NCBI RefSeq assembly: GCF_050433225.1
Contig: NZ_JBNPXQ010000002.1
Location: forward strand, 248,001-312,000
Reading direction: 5' to 3'
DNA: 64,000 nucleotides
DNA from: Sphingomonas_D zeicaulis
GTDB taxonomy: Bacteria; Pseudomonadota; Alphaproteobacteria; Sphingomonadales; Sphingomonadaceae
Shown: in pieces, positions 17,861-26,539 of the stretch
Numbering within the stretch: position 1 is the stretch's first letter
Layout of the letters: every line of letters starts with the position of its first letter
Notes under the pieces: generated by a model
Told to the model about the DNA's origin: nothing
Database searches by the model: none
The model's input: the letters and a program-made list of their open reading frames with translations, nothing else
Made by a program: the position numbers and the translations under genes

Positions 17861-18589
17861 TCAGCCGCGGAAATTGTCCTTCGCGGCGCGGCGCTCGGCG
17901 AGTTCGGCGGCATCACGCGCGCGCATGAACGGGTTGGTCGCGCGTTCGAGCGCGATCGTTGTCGGCACGGTGGCCTCGCCCGCGGCGCGCGCCGCATCCA
18001 CGGCACGCATCCGGCTGGCGATGTCGGCATTGTCGGGCTCGGCGACCAGCGCATAGCGGCCGTTGGACTGGGTATATTCGTGCGCGCAATAGACGTTGGT
18101 GTCGCCGGGCAGCGCGCCCAGCTTGCGCATATTGGCGAACATCTGCTCGGGCGTGCCCTCGAACAGCCGGCCGCAGCCCATCGCGAACAAGGTGTCGCCG
18201 ACGAACACCGCGCCTTCGCTGGGCAGGTAATAGGCGATGTGGCCGGCGGTGTGCGCGGGCACGTCGATCACCTGCGCCTCGATCGCGCCCAGCAGCGCGC
18301 GATCGCCCTCGGCAACAGTGACGTCGAGCGTCGGGATCTTGGCGGTTTCACCCGCGGGGCCGGTGATCGTGCAACCGGTCGCGGCCTTGATCTCGGCATT
18401 GCCGCCGGTGTGATCGGGGTGCCAGTGCGTGTTCCAGATCTGGCTGATCCGCCAGCCGCGCCGCGCCGCTTCGGCCAGCACCGGTTCGGCCACCGACGGA
18501 TCGATCACGGTCGTTTCGCCGCTTTCGGGCTCATGCACCAGCCACACATAGTTGTCGGAGAGCACTGGGATGCGGGCGATCTCGATCAT
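17861..18589 (-). CDS. gloB: hydroxyacylglutathione hydrolase (glyoxalase II)
   Basis: A 242-residue metallo-beta-lactamase-fold enzyme. The metal-binding motif NTHWHPDHTGGN is intact, and the fold begins with PVLSDNYVWLVHEPESGETTVIDPS, typical of glyoxalase II. It hydrolyses S-lactoylglutathione to lactate and glutathione, completing methylglyoxal detoxification begun by GloA. It starts 6 bases after the nitronate monooxygenase stop in the same operon as gloA. Confidence 0.94.
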   Translation of the reverse strand: MIEIARIPVLSDNYVWLVHEPESGETTVIDPSVAEPVLAEAARRGWRISQIWNTHWHPDHTGGNAEIKAATGCTITGPAGETAKIPTLDVTVAEGDRALLGAIEAQVIDVPAHTAGHIAYYLPSEGAVFVGDTLFAMGCGRLFEGTPEQMFANMRKLGALPGDTNVYCAHEYTQSNGRYALVAEPDNADIASRMRAVDAARAAGEATVPTTIALERATNPFMRARDAAELAERRAAKDNFRG

Positions 18590-18595
18590 GGCGGG

Positions 18596-19660
18596 TCAAT
18601 CCTTCAGGCGCGCGAGAACGGCAAGCGTTTCGGCGACGAGCCGGCGCGTCAGCGCTTCGGCGGGTTCGGGGGTGCCGAGGCGGGCGGCCTGGCCGCTCCA
18701 CATCGTCGAGAAATCGGTGCGGCCCTGCGCCTCCGCCGCCTTCTTCAGTTCGGCGAGCGCGGTCGAGGCATGGGGGAAGGGCGGTGCGTCGGCACTGACC
18801 GGACCGACCTCCTCGATCAGCCGGTTGGGCAAGCCACGCGCGAGGCGACCGGTGATCAGGTTGGTGAAGCGCGTGACCGCCGCCGCCTCGCCCTGCAGCA
18901 GCGCGCGATGCGCCGCGCCGATCGTCGCTTCGGGGGTATGGAGATAGGCGGTGCCCATCTGCACGGCGCTCGCGCCCAGCGCGAAGGCGGCGGCGATGCC
19001 GCGCGCATCGGCGATGCCACCCGCGGCGATCACCGGCACGTCCACCGCGTCGACGATCTGCGGCAGCAGCGCGAACAGGCCGACCTCGGTGCCCGGCGGC
19101 GCGGGCAGGAAGCGCGCGCTGTGCCCGCCCGCCTCGAAGCCTTGCGCGATCACCATGTCGACGCCGCGCGCCGCCAGCCAGCGCGCCTCGGCCACGCTCG
19201 TCGCCGAGGAAAGGACCAGCGCGCCGCTCGCCTTCACCCGATCGAGCAGCGCCGGCTCGGGCAGCCCGAAATGGAAGCTGACGATCTCGGGCCGGACGGT
19301 CTCGACGACCTCGGCCATCGCCGCATCGAACGGCCGGCGCAGCGCCGGTGCCGTCTCAGGCGGGCCGACGCCATATTCGGCATAATAGGGCGCCAGCCGC
19401 TGCCGCCACGCGCTGTCGTCCACGGTTTCGACAAGCGTGTGGCAGAAGAAGTTGAGGTTGATCGGCCCCGCCGCCGCCGCCCGCACCGCGGCGACCTGCT
19501 CGATCACCGCCTCCGCGCCGAGCAGCGCGCAGGGCAATGACCCCACCGCGCCGCCCCGGATCGCGGCGACCGCCAGTTCGACGCCGCCGGCCCCCGCCAT
19601 CGGTGCCTGGATGACGGGCGCTTCGGCGCCGACCGCCGCGAAGGCGTGGCCGGCGGCCAT
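18596..19660 (-). CDS. nitronate monooxygenase family flavoprotein
   Basis: A 354-residue TIM-barrel FMN protein of the nitronate monooxygenase (2-nitropropane dioxygenase) family. Blocks include PVIQAPMAGAGGVELAVA at the start, AQGFEAGGHSARF, PVIAAGGIADARGIAAAFALGASAVQMGTAYL. It would oxidise alkyl nitronates, for example propionate 3-nitronate, to carbonyl compounds. The start was placed at 19660, 2 bases after the gloA stop. It sits between gloA and gloB with tight spacing, which suggests a shared role in electrophile detoxification. Confidence 0.9.
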   Translation of the reverse strand: MAAGHAFAAVGAEAPVIQAPMAGAGGVELAVAAIRGGAVGSLPCALLGAEAVIEQVAAVRAAAAGPINLNFFCHTLVETVDDSAWRQRLAPYYAEYGVGPPETAPALRRPFDAAMAEVVETVRPEIVSFHFGLPEPALLDRVKASGALVLSSATSVAEARWLAARGVDMVIAQGFEAGGHSARFLPAPPGTEVGLFALLPQIVDAVDVPVIAAGGIADARGIAAAFALGASAVQMGTAYLHTPEATIGAAHRALLQGEAAAVTRFTNLITGRLARGLPNRLIEEVGPVSADAPPFPHASTALAELKKAAEAQGRTDFSTMWSGQAARLGTPEPAEALTRRLVAETLAVLARLKD

Positions 19661-19662
19661 GC

Positions 19663-20076
19663 TTACCAGACGCCCGTGTTCGGCATCGACGACCACGGTT
19701 CGGCGGGTTCCAGATGCCCGTCCTGCAGCAATTCGATCGAGATATTGTCGGGAGTGCGCACGAACGCCATGTGGCCGTCGCGCGGCGGGCGGTTGATCGT
19801 CACGCCAGCATCCATCAGCCGCTGGCAGGTCTCGTAGATATTGTCGACCTGATAGGCGAGGTGGCCGAAATTGCGGCCGCCACCATAGGCTTCCGGATCC
19901 CAATTGTGGGTCAGTTCCACCTGCGCATCCTCATTGCCCGGCGCGGCGAGGAAGATCAGCGTGAATCGGCCCTTCTCATTGTCGAAGCGGCGCACCTCCT
20001 TGAGGCCCAGCAGCTCGAAGAAGCGAACGGTGGCGTCGGGATCGGTGACGCGGATCATCGTGTGGAGATATTTCAT
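19663..20076 (-). CDS. gloA: lactoylglutathione lyase (glyoxalase I)
   Basis: A 137-residue single-domain VOC-fold enzyme beginning MKYLHTMIRVTDPDATVRFFE and carrying FGHLAYQVDNIYETC and the C-terminal ISIELLQDG with a metal-binding glutamate. It converts the methylglyoxal-glutathione hemithioacetal to S-lactoylglutathione in the cytoplasm. An in-frame ATG 24 bases upstream is also possible, and no strong ribosome-binding site separates the two. It is the first gene of a gloA-nitronate monooxygenase-gloB operon. Confidence 0.93.
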   Translation of the reverse strand: MKYLHTMIRVTDPDATVRFFELLGLKEVRRFDNEKGRFTLIFLAAPGNEDAQVELTHNWDPEAYGGGRNFGHLAYQVDNIYETCQRLMDAGVTINRPPRDGHMAFVRTPDNISIELLQDGHLEPAEPWSSMPNTGVW

Positions 20077-20182
20077 GGCCGCAATGTAGCTGGCGGCCAT
20101 GACGTTTTCGAGGGGGCGCGTGGCCACAATGCCGCCTTCATCGGTAACGATGGTGCCCCTGCCCGATCACGGGGAGTCGCCG

Positions 20183-20536
20183 ATGCCGTTGCTTGCCGCC
20201 TTCCTGCTTCAGGCCACCGAAGTGCCGCCTCCGCCACCACCCGAACCGATCGATTTCGACCTTCGCGACATGGCCGAGGCGGAGGAGCCGGTCAGCACGC
20301 GCGTCACGGTGCAGTGCGATCGGGGGGAGGGGGACGAGATCGTCGTGTGCGGCGCGCGCGACCGGCAGGCGCGCCACCGCTACCGGCCGCTGCGGGCGCT
20401 GCCCGAACCGCAACTTCCCCGCGCCACCTTCGGGTTCGACGAGAACACCACCCTCGGCGCGGAGCTGCAGGGGCATGTGATCGCGCCGGGCATCGTCAGC
20501 AACCGCGTGCTGATCACGCTGCGACGCGCGTTCTGA
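20183..20536 (+). CDS. small protein of unknown function, possibly exported
   Basis: A 117-residue product with a short hydrophobic start (MPLLAAFLLQATEV), a run of six prolines, then an acidic segment and a basic segment. Two cysteines flank a block rich in charged residues (VQCDRGEGDEIVVCGAR). I do not recognise a characterised family; the pattern DEIVVCGxR is frequent in small exported sphingomonad proteins. The start at 20183 follows GGGGAG; the longer frame from 20099 would run through the gloA promoter region. It is convergent with the aldose epimerase gene. Confidence 0.6.
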   Translation: MPLLAAFLLQATEVPPPPPPEPIDFDLRDMAEAEEPVSTRVTVQCDRGEGDEIVVCGARDRQARHRYRPLRALPEPQLPRATFGFDENTTLGAELQGHVIAPGIVSNRVLITLRRAF

Positions 20537-20540
20537 AGGA

Positions 20541-21419
20541 TCAGAGTCCCGTCAGCGTCACAATCATCCGGAAGCTGCGCGCGCCGCCCGGTTCGATCGC
20601 AATAATACCGGGCTTCTCCCAGATCTCGCCCTCGAAGCCTTCCGGGTCGGCCATGCCCGCCCAAGGCTCGATGCAGACATAGCCCGCGCCCGGCTTGGTC
20701 CAGATCCCCAGCCAGGGCGTGTCGGGAAAGCGGATGTCGAGCTGCGGACCATCCTCGGCGCCGTACAGAAGCTGGCGGCTCTCCAGCCGGTCCCAGATCA
20801 TTGCGTCGCGCGCGAACAGCGCGTCGTTCAGCTTCAGGCTGCGGCCCTCGACCGGGGTCGGCACCAGCTCGGGCGATACGAGGCCGCCGGCAAGCACGCG
20901 CAACGGCGCCGGCTCGTCCTTCTCGAACAGGATGCGATGATGGTCGCGCGCGGCGCCATAGGGCAGCGGCCAGCGGAACGCCGGATGAAAGCCGAAGCTC
21001 GCGGGCAGCGGCCGGTCACCGGTGTTGCGCGCGGTGATCGTCATCGTCAGCGTCGCGCCGTCGATGCGGTAATCGGCGTCGAGTTCGAACGCGAACGGAT
21101 AGAGGAGGCGGGTTTCCTCGTCGTCGGTCAGCCGGAACAGCGCACGCGCCGGCGCCTGTTCGACCAGCGCGAAATTGCGCCGCCGCGCGAAGCCGTGCTG
21201 GCCGAGCGGGTGGCTCTCCCCGTCCAGCCGATAGGCGTCGCCGTTCAGCCGTCCGATGAACGGGAAGAGCAAGGGCGCCCTTCCCGTCCAATAGGCGGGA
21301 TCACCGTTCCACAGCAGGTCACGCCCGTCGGCGTCCCCCAGGGTCTGCAATTCCGCTCCCAGCGGCGCGATCGTCGCCGATAGCGCCGCGGAGGCGATGC
21401 GGACCTCGTCGCCGATCAT
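20541..21419 (-). CDS. aldose 1-epimerase family protein
   Basis: A 292-residue galactose-mutarotase-like beta-sandwich protein. The middle carries SFGFHPAFRWPL with the catalytic-histidine region, and the C-terminal part has YVCIEPWAGMADPEGF with the glutamate region used by the family. It probably interconverts anomers of a sugar or sugar phosphate. Its start overlaps the pheT stop by 4 bp, so its translation is coupled to an essential tRNA-synthetase gene. The sugar cannot be inferred. Confidence 0.87.
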   Translation of the reverse strand: MIGDEVRIASAALSATIAPLGAELQTLGDADGRDLLWNGDPAYWTGRAPLLFPFIGRLNGDAYRLDGESHPLGQHGFARRRNFALVEQAPARALFRLTDDEETRLLYPFAFELDADYRIDGATLTMTITARNTGDRPLPASFGFHPAFRWPLPYGAARDHHRILFEKDEPAPLRVLAGGLVSPELVPTPVEGRSLKLNDALFARDAMIWDRLESRQLLYGAEDGPQLDIRFPDTPWLGIWTKPGAGYVCIEPWAGMADPEGFEGEIWEKPGIIAIEPGGARSFRMIVTLTGL

Positions 21420-23788
21420 GCCCGCAGCTTCGCGCCCGCCTTGGTCGCCGCTGCGACGATCTTGTCGGACACCGCCTTCAACTGCTCGTCGGTGAAGCTC
21501 TTCTCACCGGGTTGCAGCACGACCTCGACCGCGATCGACTTATCGCCTTCCGGCACGCCCTGCCCTTCGAACAGGTCGAACAGTCGGGCGGAGACGATCA
21601 CCGCCTTGTCCGCACCACGCACCGCGCGGACCAGCGTTTCCGCGGGCGTCTCGCGCGGCAGCAGGAAAGCGAAATCGCGCGTCACCGGCTGCAGTGCCGG
21701 CGGCGCATAGGCCGGGCGCATCCTTGCCGAGCCGCCGCGCTTGGCGGGAATAGCGTCGAGATAGATCTCCGCTGCCGCGACCGGCCCATCGAGGTCGAAT
21801 GCCTTCAAGGTCTTCGGATGCAGGGTGCCGAACGCGGCGAGCACCGTCTTCGGCCCGAGCCGCAAGGTGCCCGACTGGCCGGGATGATAGACCCCGCCGG
21901 CCTCGCCCATCACCTGCAGGTTCTCGACCGGCGCGCCGGCGGCCGCGAGCAAGGCCAGCGCCTCCGCCTTGGCATCGAATGCATCGAAGCGCTGCGCCTT
22001 GCCGGCCTGCCAGCCACGCGGGCTTCGTTCGCCGGCGAGCAGCAGTGCCACCGTCGGCCGCTCAGCATCCGCCAGATAGCGGCGGCCGACCTCGAACAGG
22101 CGGATGCCGGTCTGGCCGCGATTGGCGTTGCGCGCGGCTGCGGCGAGCAGCCCCGGCAGCAGCGACGGCCGCATCACCTTCAGATCCTCGCTGATCGGGT
22201 TGGCGAGCGTCCATGCGCCGCCACCGAAAGCGGCAGCCTCGGTTTCCGACAGGAAGCTCCACGTCACGGCCTCGTTCAGCCCGCGCGCCGCCGCCGAGCG
22301 ACGCACGCGGCGCTCGATGAGTTGGTCGGGGGTCGCGGTCGGCCGCGCGACGCCGGGCGTGCGCGGCAGCGGCGTCGAGGGCACGGCGTCGAGCCCGGTG
22401 ATGCGGACGACTTCCTCGACGATGTCGGCGGCGCCATCGACGTCGCGGCGCCAGCTCGGAACGCTGATCTGCCACGGCGAACCCTCGACCACGCCGAAGC
22501 CCAGCCGCTCGAGGATCGCCTTCTGCTCGGACGGATCGACATCGACGCCGCCGAGCCGCGCGGCATGGCCCGGATCATAGGCAACAGTCTTCGTCTCGAC
22601 CGGCGGGGTGCCGGCGCGGGTGACGGTGCTCGCTTTGCCGCCGCAAATGTCGAGCACGAGCTGCGCCGCGATCGCGATGCCATCCTCCAGGAAGGCGGGG
22701 TCGACGCCGCGCTCGAAGCGGGTGCGCGCATCGCTGGTCAGCGCCAGCTTCTGGCCGGCGCGGGCGATCCGCTCGGGATCGAAGAAGGCGCATTCGATCA
22801 CCACGTCGGTGGTGGTTTCGGAAACGCCTGAATCCTCGCCGCCCATGATGCCGCCAATGTCGTGGACATGCGCGTCGTCGGCGATGACCACGATCGACGG
22901 ATCGAGCGCATAGGTCTTGCCATTGAGCGCCAGCGCGCTCTCGCCGTCGACCGCGCGGCGGGCGACGAGCGCGCCCGTCAGCTTGGCACGGTCGTAGACG
23001 TGCAGCGGCCGGCCGAGATCGAACATCACATAATTGGTGATGTCCACGAGCGCGCTGATCGGCCGCTGGCCGATCGCCTTCAGCCGCTTCGCCATCCAGT
23101 CCGGCGCGGCACCGTTGGTGACGCCGGAGACGGTCTGGCCGAAATAAGTGGGCACGCCCTCCGCATCCTCGATGCGGATCTCGGGCCCGGGGCCTTCGCC
23201 CGCGACCGTCGGCACGGTCAGCGGCTTCAGCGTGCCGAAGCCCGCCGCCGCCAGATCGCGGGCGATGCCGCGCACGCCCATGCAATCCTGCCGGTTGGGG
23301 GTGATCGCCACGTCGAACACGGGATCGTCGAGCCCGGCCCATTCGGCATAGGCGGTGCCCACCGGCGCATCCGCCGGCAGTTCGATGATCCCGTCATGCT
23401 CGTCACCGAGTTCCAGTTCGCGCACCGAACACATCATGCCGTTCGATTCGACGCCGCGGATCGCCGCCACTTTCAATGTGATGCCGCTGCCCGGGACATA
23501 GGCGCCCGGCGCGCCGAACACGCCGACCAGGCCGGCGCGTGCGTTGGGCGCGCCGCAGACGACCTGCAACGGGCCGTCACCGGCGTCGACCGAGAGCACC
23601 TGCAGCTTGTCCGCCTGCGGATGGCGCTCGGCGGTAAGCACGCGGGCGATGCGGAAGGGGGCGAGCACCTTCGCCGGGTTCTCGACGCTTTCGACCTCGA
23701 GGCCGACGCGGGTCAGCGCCTCGGCGACGGCTTCGGCGCCGGCGTCCGTATCCAGATGGTCCTTCAACCAGCTCAGCGTGAACTTCAT
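21416..23788 (-). CDS. pheT: phenylalanine-tRNA ligase beta subunit
   Basis: A 790-residue PheRS beta chain of normal length. It opens MKFTLSWLKDHLDTDA, contains the EMAP-like tRNA-binding region (about residues 40-150, VVCGAPNARAG), the B5 and editing regions, and ends in the anticodon-binding domain (about 700-790, PAYAPPALQPVTRDFAFLLP). With PheS it charges tRNA-Phe. The start overlaps the pheS stop by 4 bp. A longer open frame entering from pheS was rejected. Confidence 0.97.
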   Translation of the reverse strand: MKFTLSWLKDHLDTDAGAEAVAEALTRVGLEVESVENPAKVLAPFRIARVLTAERHPQADKLQVLSVDAGDGPLQVVCGAPNARAGLVGVFGAPGAYVPGSGITLKVAAIRGVESNGMMCSVRELELGDEHDGIIELPADAPVGTAYAEWAGLDDPVFDVAITPNRQDCMGVRGIARDLAAAGFGTLKPLTVPTVAGEGPGPEIRIEDAEGVPTYFGQTVSGVTNGAAPDWMAKRLKAIGQRPISALVDITNYVMFDLGRPLHVYDRAKLTGALVARRAVDGESALALNGKTYALDPSIVVIADDAHVHDIGGIMGGEDSGVSETTTDVVIECAFFDPERIARAGQKLALTSDARTRFERGVDPAFLEDGIAIAAQLVLDICGGKASTVTRAGTPPVETKTVAYDPGHAARLGGVDVDPSEQKAILERLGFGVVEGSPWQISVPSWRRDVDGAADIVEEVVRITGLDAVPSTPLPRTPGVARPTATPDQLIERRVRRSAAARGLNEAVTWSFLSETEAAAFGGGAWTLANPISEDLKVMRPSLLPGLLAAAARNANRGQTGIRLFEVGRRYLADAERPTVALLLAGERSPRGWQAGKAQRFDAFDAKAEALALLAAAGAPVENLQVMGEAGGVYHPGQSGTLRLGPKTVLAAFGTLHPKTLKAFDLDGPVAAAEIYLDAIPAKRGGSARMRPAYAPPALQPVTRDFAFLLPRETPAETLVRAVRGADKAVIVSARLFDLFEGQGVPEGDKSIAVEVVLQPGEKSFTDEQLKAVSDKIVAAATKAGAKLRA

Positions 23789-24870
23789 GCGCCGACTCCT
23801 CCGGACAGCGTGGGCACGTCGAGCGCGGCGAAGCCATAATGCTTCAGCCAGCGCAGGTCGCCGTCGAAGAAGGCGCGCAGATCGTCCATGCCATATTTGA
23901 GCATCGCCAGCCGGTCGATGCCGCAGCCGAAGGCAAAACCCTGCCATTCGTCGGGATCGAGGCCGCAGGCGGCGATTACCTTGGGGTGGACCATGCCGGA
24001 TCCCAGGATCTCCATCCAGCCATCGGGCTTGGCGCCGCCGATCACGCGGCGGCCTTTCTCCAGCGTGTAGCCGACATCGACTTCCGCCGAAGGCTCGGTG
24101 AAGGGAAAATAGCTCGGCCGCATCCGCAACACGATATCGTCACGCTCGAAATAGGCGCGGACGAAGGTTTCCAATGTCCATTTCAAATGGCCCATATGGA
24201 TGCCGCGATCGATCACCAGCCCTTCGACCTGGTGGAACATCGGCGTGTGCGTCGCATCCGAATCCGAACGATAGGTGCGCCCCGGCGCGATGATCCGGAT
24301 CGGCGGCGGCGTCTTCGTCATCGTGCGGATCTGCACCGGCGAGGTGTGGGTGCGCAGCAGCATCTTGCGCGCGCCTTCCTCGGTCTCCGGGAAATAGAAG
24401 GTGTCGTGCATCGCGCGCGCCGGATGGCTTTCCGGAATGTTGAGCGCGGTGAAATTGTGCCAGTCATCCTCGATCTCGGGGCCGGTGGCGACAGCGAAGC
24501 CTAGATCGGCGAAGATCTCCGCCAGTTCGTCCATCACCTGGCTGACCGGGTGAACCGAGCCCTGCGCCGCCTCGGGCGCCGGCAAGGTCAGGTCGATCTT
24601 CTCGGCGGCAAGGCGCGCATCGAGCGCGGCGCTCTCCAGCGCGTCCTTGCGGGCGGCGATCGCGTCGCTCACCGCGGCGCGCACGCCCTGGATGCGCGGC
24701 GCCTGCTGCTGGCGTTCCTCGGGGGACATGCCGCCCAGCGTCTTCATCAGCGCGGCGATCGGGCTGGCCTTGCCCAGCGCCTTCACGCGGATCGCTTCGA
24801 TTGCGTCGGGCGTGGCCGCGGCGTCGATCTCGGCGAGCAGATCGGATTTCAAAGTGTCGAGGTCGCTCAT
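23785..24870 (-). CDS. pheS: phenylalanine-tRNA ligase alpha subunit
   Basis: A 361-residue class II synthetase catalytic subunit. Motif regions visible include HPARAMHDTFYF, LLRTHTSPVQIRTM, FHQVEGLVID, and FAFGCGIDRLAMLKYGM near the C-terminus. The start MSDLDTLKSDL was chosen over a frame extending through the repeat upstream. It is followed by pheT with a 4-bp overlap. In many alphaproteobacteria pheS lies directly downstream of rplT; here rplT is about 14 kb away on the other strand. Confidence 0.97.
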   Translation of the reverse strand: MSDLDTLKSDLLAEIDAAATPDAIEAIRVKALGKASPIAALMKTLGGMSPEERQQQAPRIQGVRAAVSDAIAARKDALESAALDARLAAEKIDLTLPAPEAAQGSVHPVSQVMDELAEIFADLGFAVATGPEIEDDWHNFTALNIPESHPARAMHDTFYFPETEEGARKMLLRTHTSPVQIRTMTKTPPPIRIIAPGRTYRSDSDATHTPMFHQVEGLVIDRGIHMGHLKWTLETFVRAYFERDDIVLRMRPSYFPFTEPSAEVDVGYTLEKGRRVIGGAKPDGWMEILGSGMVHPKVIAACGLDPDEWQGFAFGCGIDRLAMLKYGMDDLRAFFDGDLRWLKHYGFAALDVPTLSGGVGA

Positions 24871-24893
24871 GCTACCGCTTCTTTTGAGGTGTA

Positions 24894-24920
24894 GGCCCCT
24901 CCTGAAGGGGAGGGGGAGGG
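24894..24920. repeat. GC-rich palindromic repeat fragment upstream of pheS
   Basis: The gap between the LOG-family gene and pheS contains CCCCTCCTGAAGGGGAGG, whose CCCCT and AGGGG arms form a short hairpin. It resembles the dispersed hairpins at 49-72 and 60977-60998. It could reduce read-through into pheST. Confidence 0.45.
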
Positions 24921-24928
24921 TCATCGTC

Positions 24929-25783
24929 TCAGGCGTAGAAATCCTGCACGATCGCCCAGGCTTCTTCTGCCGTCTCGACGAAGCGGAACAGGTGGAGGTC
25001 GCGCGCGGAGATCACGCCTTCCTCGGCCAGCGCCTCGAAATTGACGACGCGATCCCAGAATTCCTTGCCGAACAGCAGGATCGGGATCGGGCGGACCTTG
25101 CCGGTCTGTACCAGCGTCAGCGCCTCGAACAGTTCGTCGAACGTGCCGAAGCCGCCCGGGAACACCGCCAGCGCGCGGGCGCGCAGCAGGAAGTGCATCT
25201 TGCGCAGCGCGAAATAGTGGAACTGCACGGACAGCGACGGCGTCACGTAGGGGTTCGGCGCCTGCTCATGCTCGAGCGTGATGTTGAGGCCGACGGTCTC
25301 CTGCCCCATGTCGACCGCACCGCGATTGGCGGCTTCCATGATCGAGGGGCCGCCGCCGGAGCAGACGACGAAGTGGCGCTTGCCGCTCTCGTCGGGCGGC
25401 GTCTGGCTTGCCAGCTGCGCCAGTTCGCGCGCGACGTCATAATATTTGGACTTCTCGATCAGCCGTTCGGCCACCTTGCGGCCGGCCTCGTCGGTGGCGA
25501 GATCGAGCAGCGCCTGCGCCTTCGCCGGTTCGGGGATGCGCGCCGAACCGTAGAACACGAACATCGAGGCGATGTTCGCCTCGTCGAGCATCAGTTCGGG
25601 CTTCAGCAGCTCAAGCTGGAAGCGCACCGGCCGCAGATCCTCGCGCAGCAGGAAATCCATGTCCTGGAAGGCGAGGCGATAGGCGGGATGCTCCGTCTGC
25701 GGCGTGCTGACGACATGCTTCGCCGCCTCCGCGTCCTGCGCGGCGCGGGGAAAGGTGCGGTTCGGAATCTTTCTCTCGGTCAT
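24929..25783 (-). CDS. LOG-family (TIGR00730) Rossmann-fold protein
   Basis: A 284-residue protein with the two LOG-family motifs: GGGPSIMEAANRGA in the middle and FPGGFGTFDELFEAL (PGGxGTxxE) in the second half. Characterised members are nucleoside-5'-monophosphate phosphoribohydrolases, some of which activate cytokinins; many bacterial members are general nucleotide hydrolases. The N-terminal 60 residues are longer than in the minimal family. The start MTERKIPNRTF was chosen over a longer frame that runs through the neighbouring extensin-like gene. Confidence 0.88.
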   Translation of the reverse strand: MTERKIPNRTFPRAAQDAEAAKHVVSTPQTEHPAYRLAFQDMDFLLREDLRPVRFQLELLKPELMLDEANIASMFVFYGSARIPEPAKAQALLDLATDEAGRKVAERLIEKSKYYDVARELAQLASQTPPDESGKRHFVVCSGGGPSIMEAANRGAVDMGQETVGLNITLEHEQAPNPYVTPSLSVQFHYFALRKMHFLLRARALAVFPGGFGTFDELFEALTLVQTGKVRPIPILLFGKEFWDRVVNFEALAEEGVISARDLHLFRFVETAEEAWAIVQDFYA

Positions 25784-25826
25784 GCCCGTCCCGTTAGTTG
25801 AAAGCGGCTCGCCCCGAAAGCCTTCG

Positions 25827-26513
25827 TCACTTGCAGAACGGCCCGCGCCCCATGTCGAAGTGGAAGTGATTGGCGTGGAGGGCATTATATTCGGGGCCCA
25901 ACGTCGTCTTGAAGCGCTTGCAGCCCGATTCATGGATGCGGCGCAGGAAGCGGCGGACCGATTCGTCCCTGCCGTTCCACCCTTCAAGCACGGTGATCCG
26001 CCGGCCATCGGCGAGCACGAAGCCGGATACATCGACGGCATTGGCATAGGCGTGCTGCGACAGCCGCCCGCTCGACGCGCCGTTGACGTTGCGGCAGCTA
26101 TAGGTGCCGAAGCTCTCGATCTTGACCACCTCGGTGCCGAGATAGGCACGCGCCGCCGGCAGCACCGCGAAGCGGGACCAGGCGGCGAAGGTTTCCGCCA
26201 ACGGACAGCGCATCGCGCCCAGATTGCTGATCGGTACGCCGACGTTCTGGAGCTGGATCGATCCGCGGGCTTCGCAGGCGCCACCAAACTGCCTGTCCGG
26301 CAACGGCGTGAACTGGAAACCGGCCGCGCTCATCCGCGCCATGCACTGCCTGATCTCGGAAGATTCGATGCCGGGCAGCGCAGATTGCGCGGCGCGCGCC
26401 GGAGCACTCTGGCGGCTGGGCTCACGGCGATCGCGCCCGCCGCCACCGCCACAGCCGGCAAGCAACAGCGCCGACACCACGGCGGCAAGGATCGGCAGTC
26501 GTTTGGGGATCAT
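25827..26513 (-). CDS. extensin-like lipoprotein
   Basis: A 228-residue protein with a lipoprotein signal: hydrophobic residues 6-19 then the lipobox LLAGC and a polyglycine stretch, so it is probably membrane-anchored in the periplasm. The C-terminal 170 residues match the extensin-like domain (DUF882-related, PF06904): SRFAVLPAARAYLG, HAYANAVDVSGF and HANHFHFDMG supply the His/Asp residues of a likely zinc-peptidase fold, so peptidoglycan cleavage is plausible. It starts 26 bases after mtnA. Confidence 0.85.
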   Translation of the reverse strand: MIPKRLPILAAVVSALLLAGCGGGGGRDRREPSRQSAPARAAQSALPGIESSEIRQCMARMSAAGFQFTPLPDRQFGGACEARGSIQLQNVGVPISNLGAMRCPLAETFAAWSRFAVLPAARAYLGTEVVKIESFGTYSCRNVNGASSGRLSQHAYANAVDVSGFVLADGRRITVLEGWNGRDESVRRFLRRIHESGCKRFKTTLGPEYNALHANHFHFDMGRGPFCK

Positions 26514-26539
26514 GCGGTTCCGAAGGCAGGCAGGTGGCG

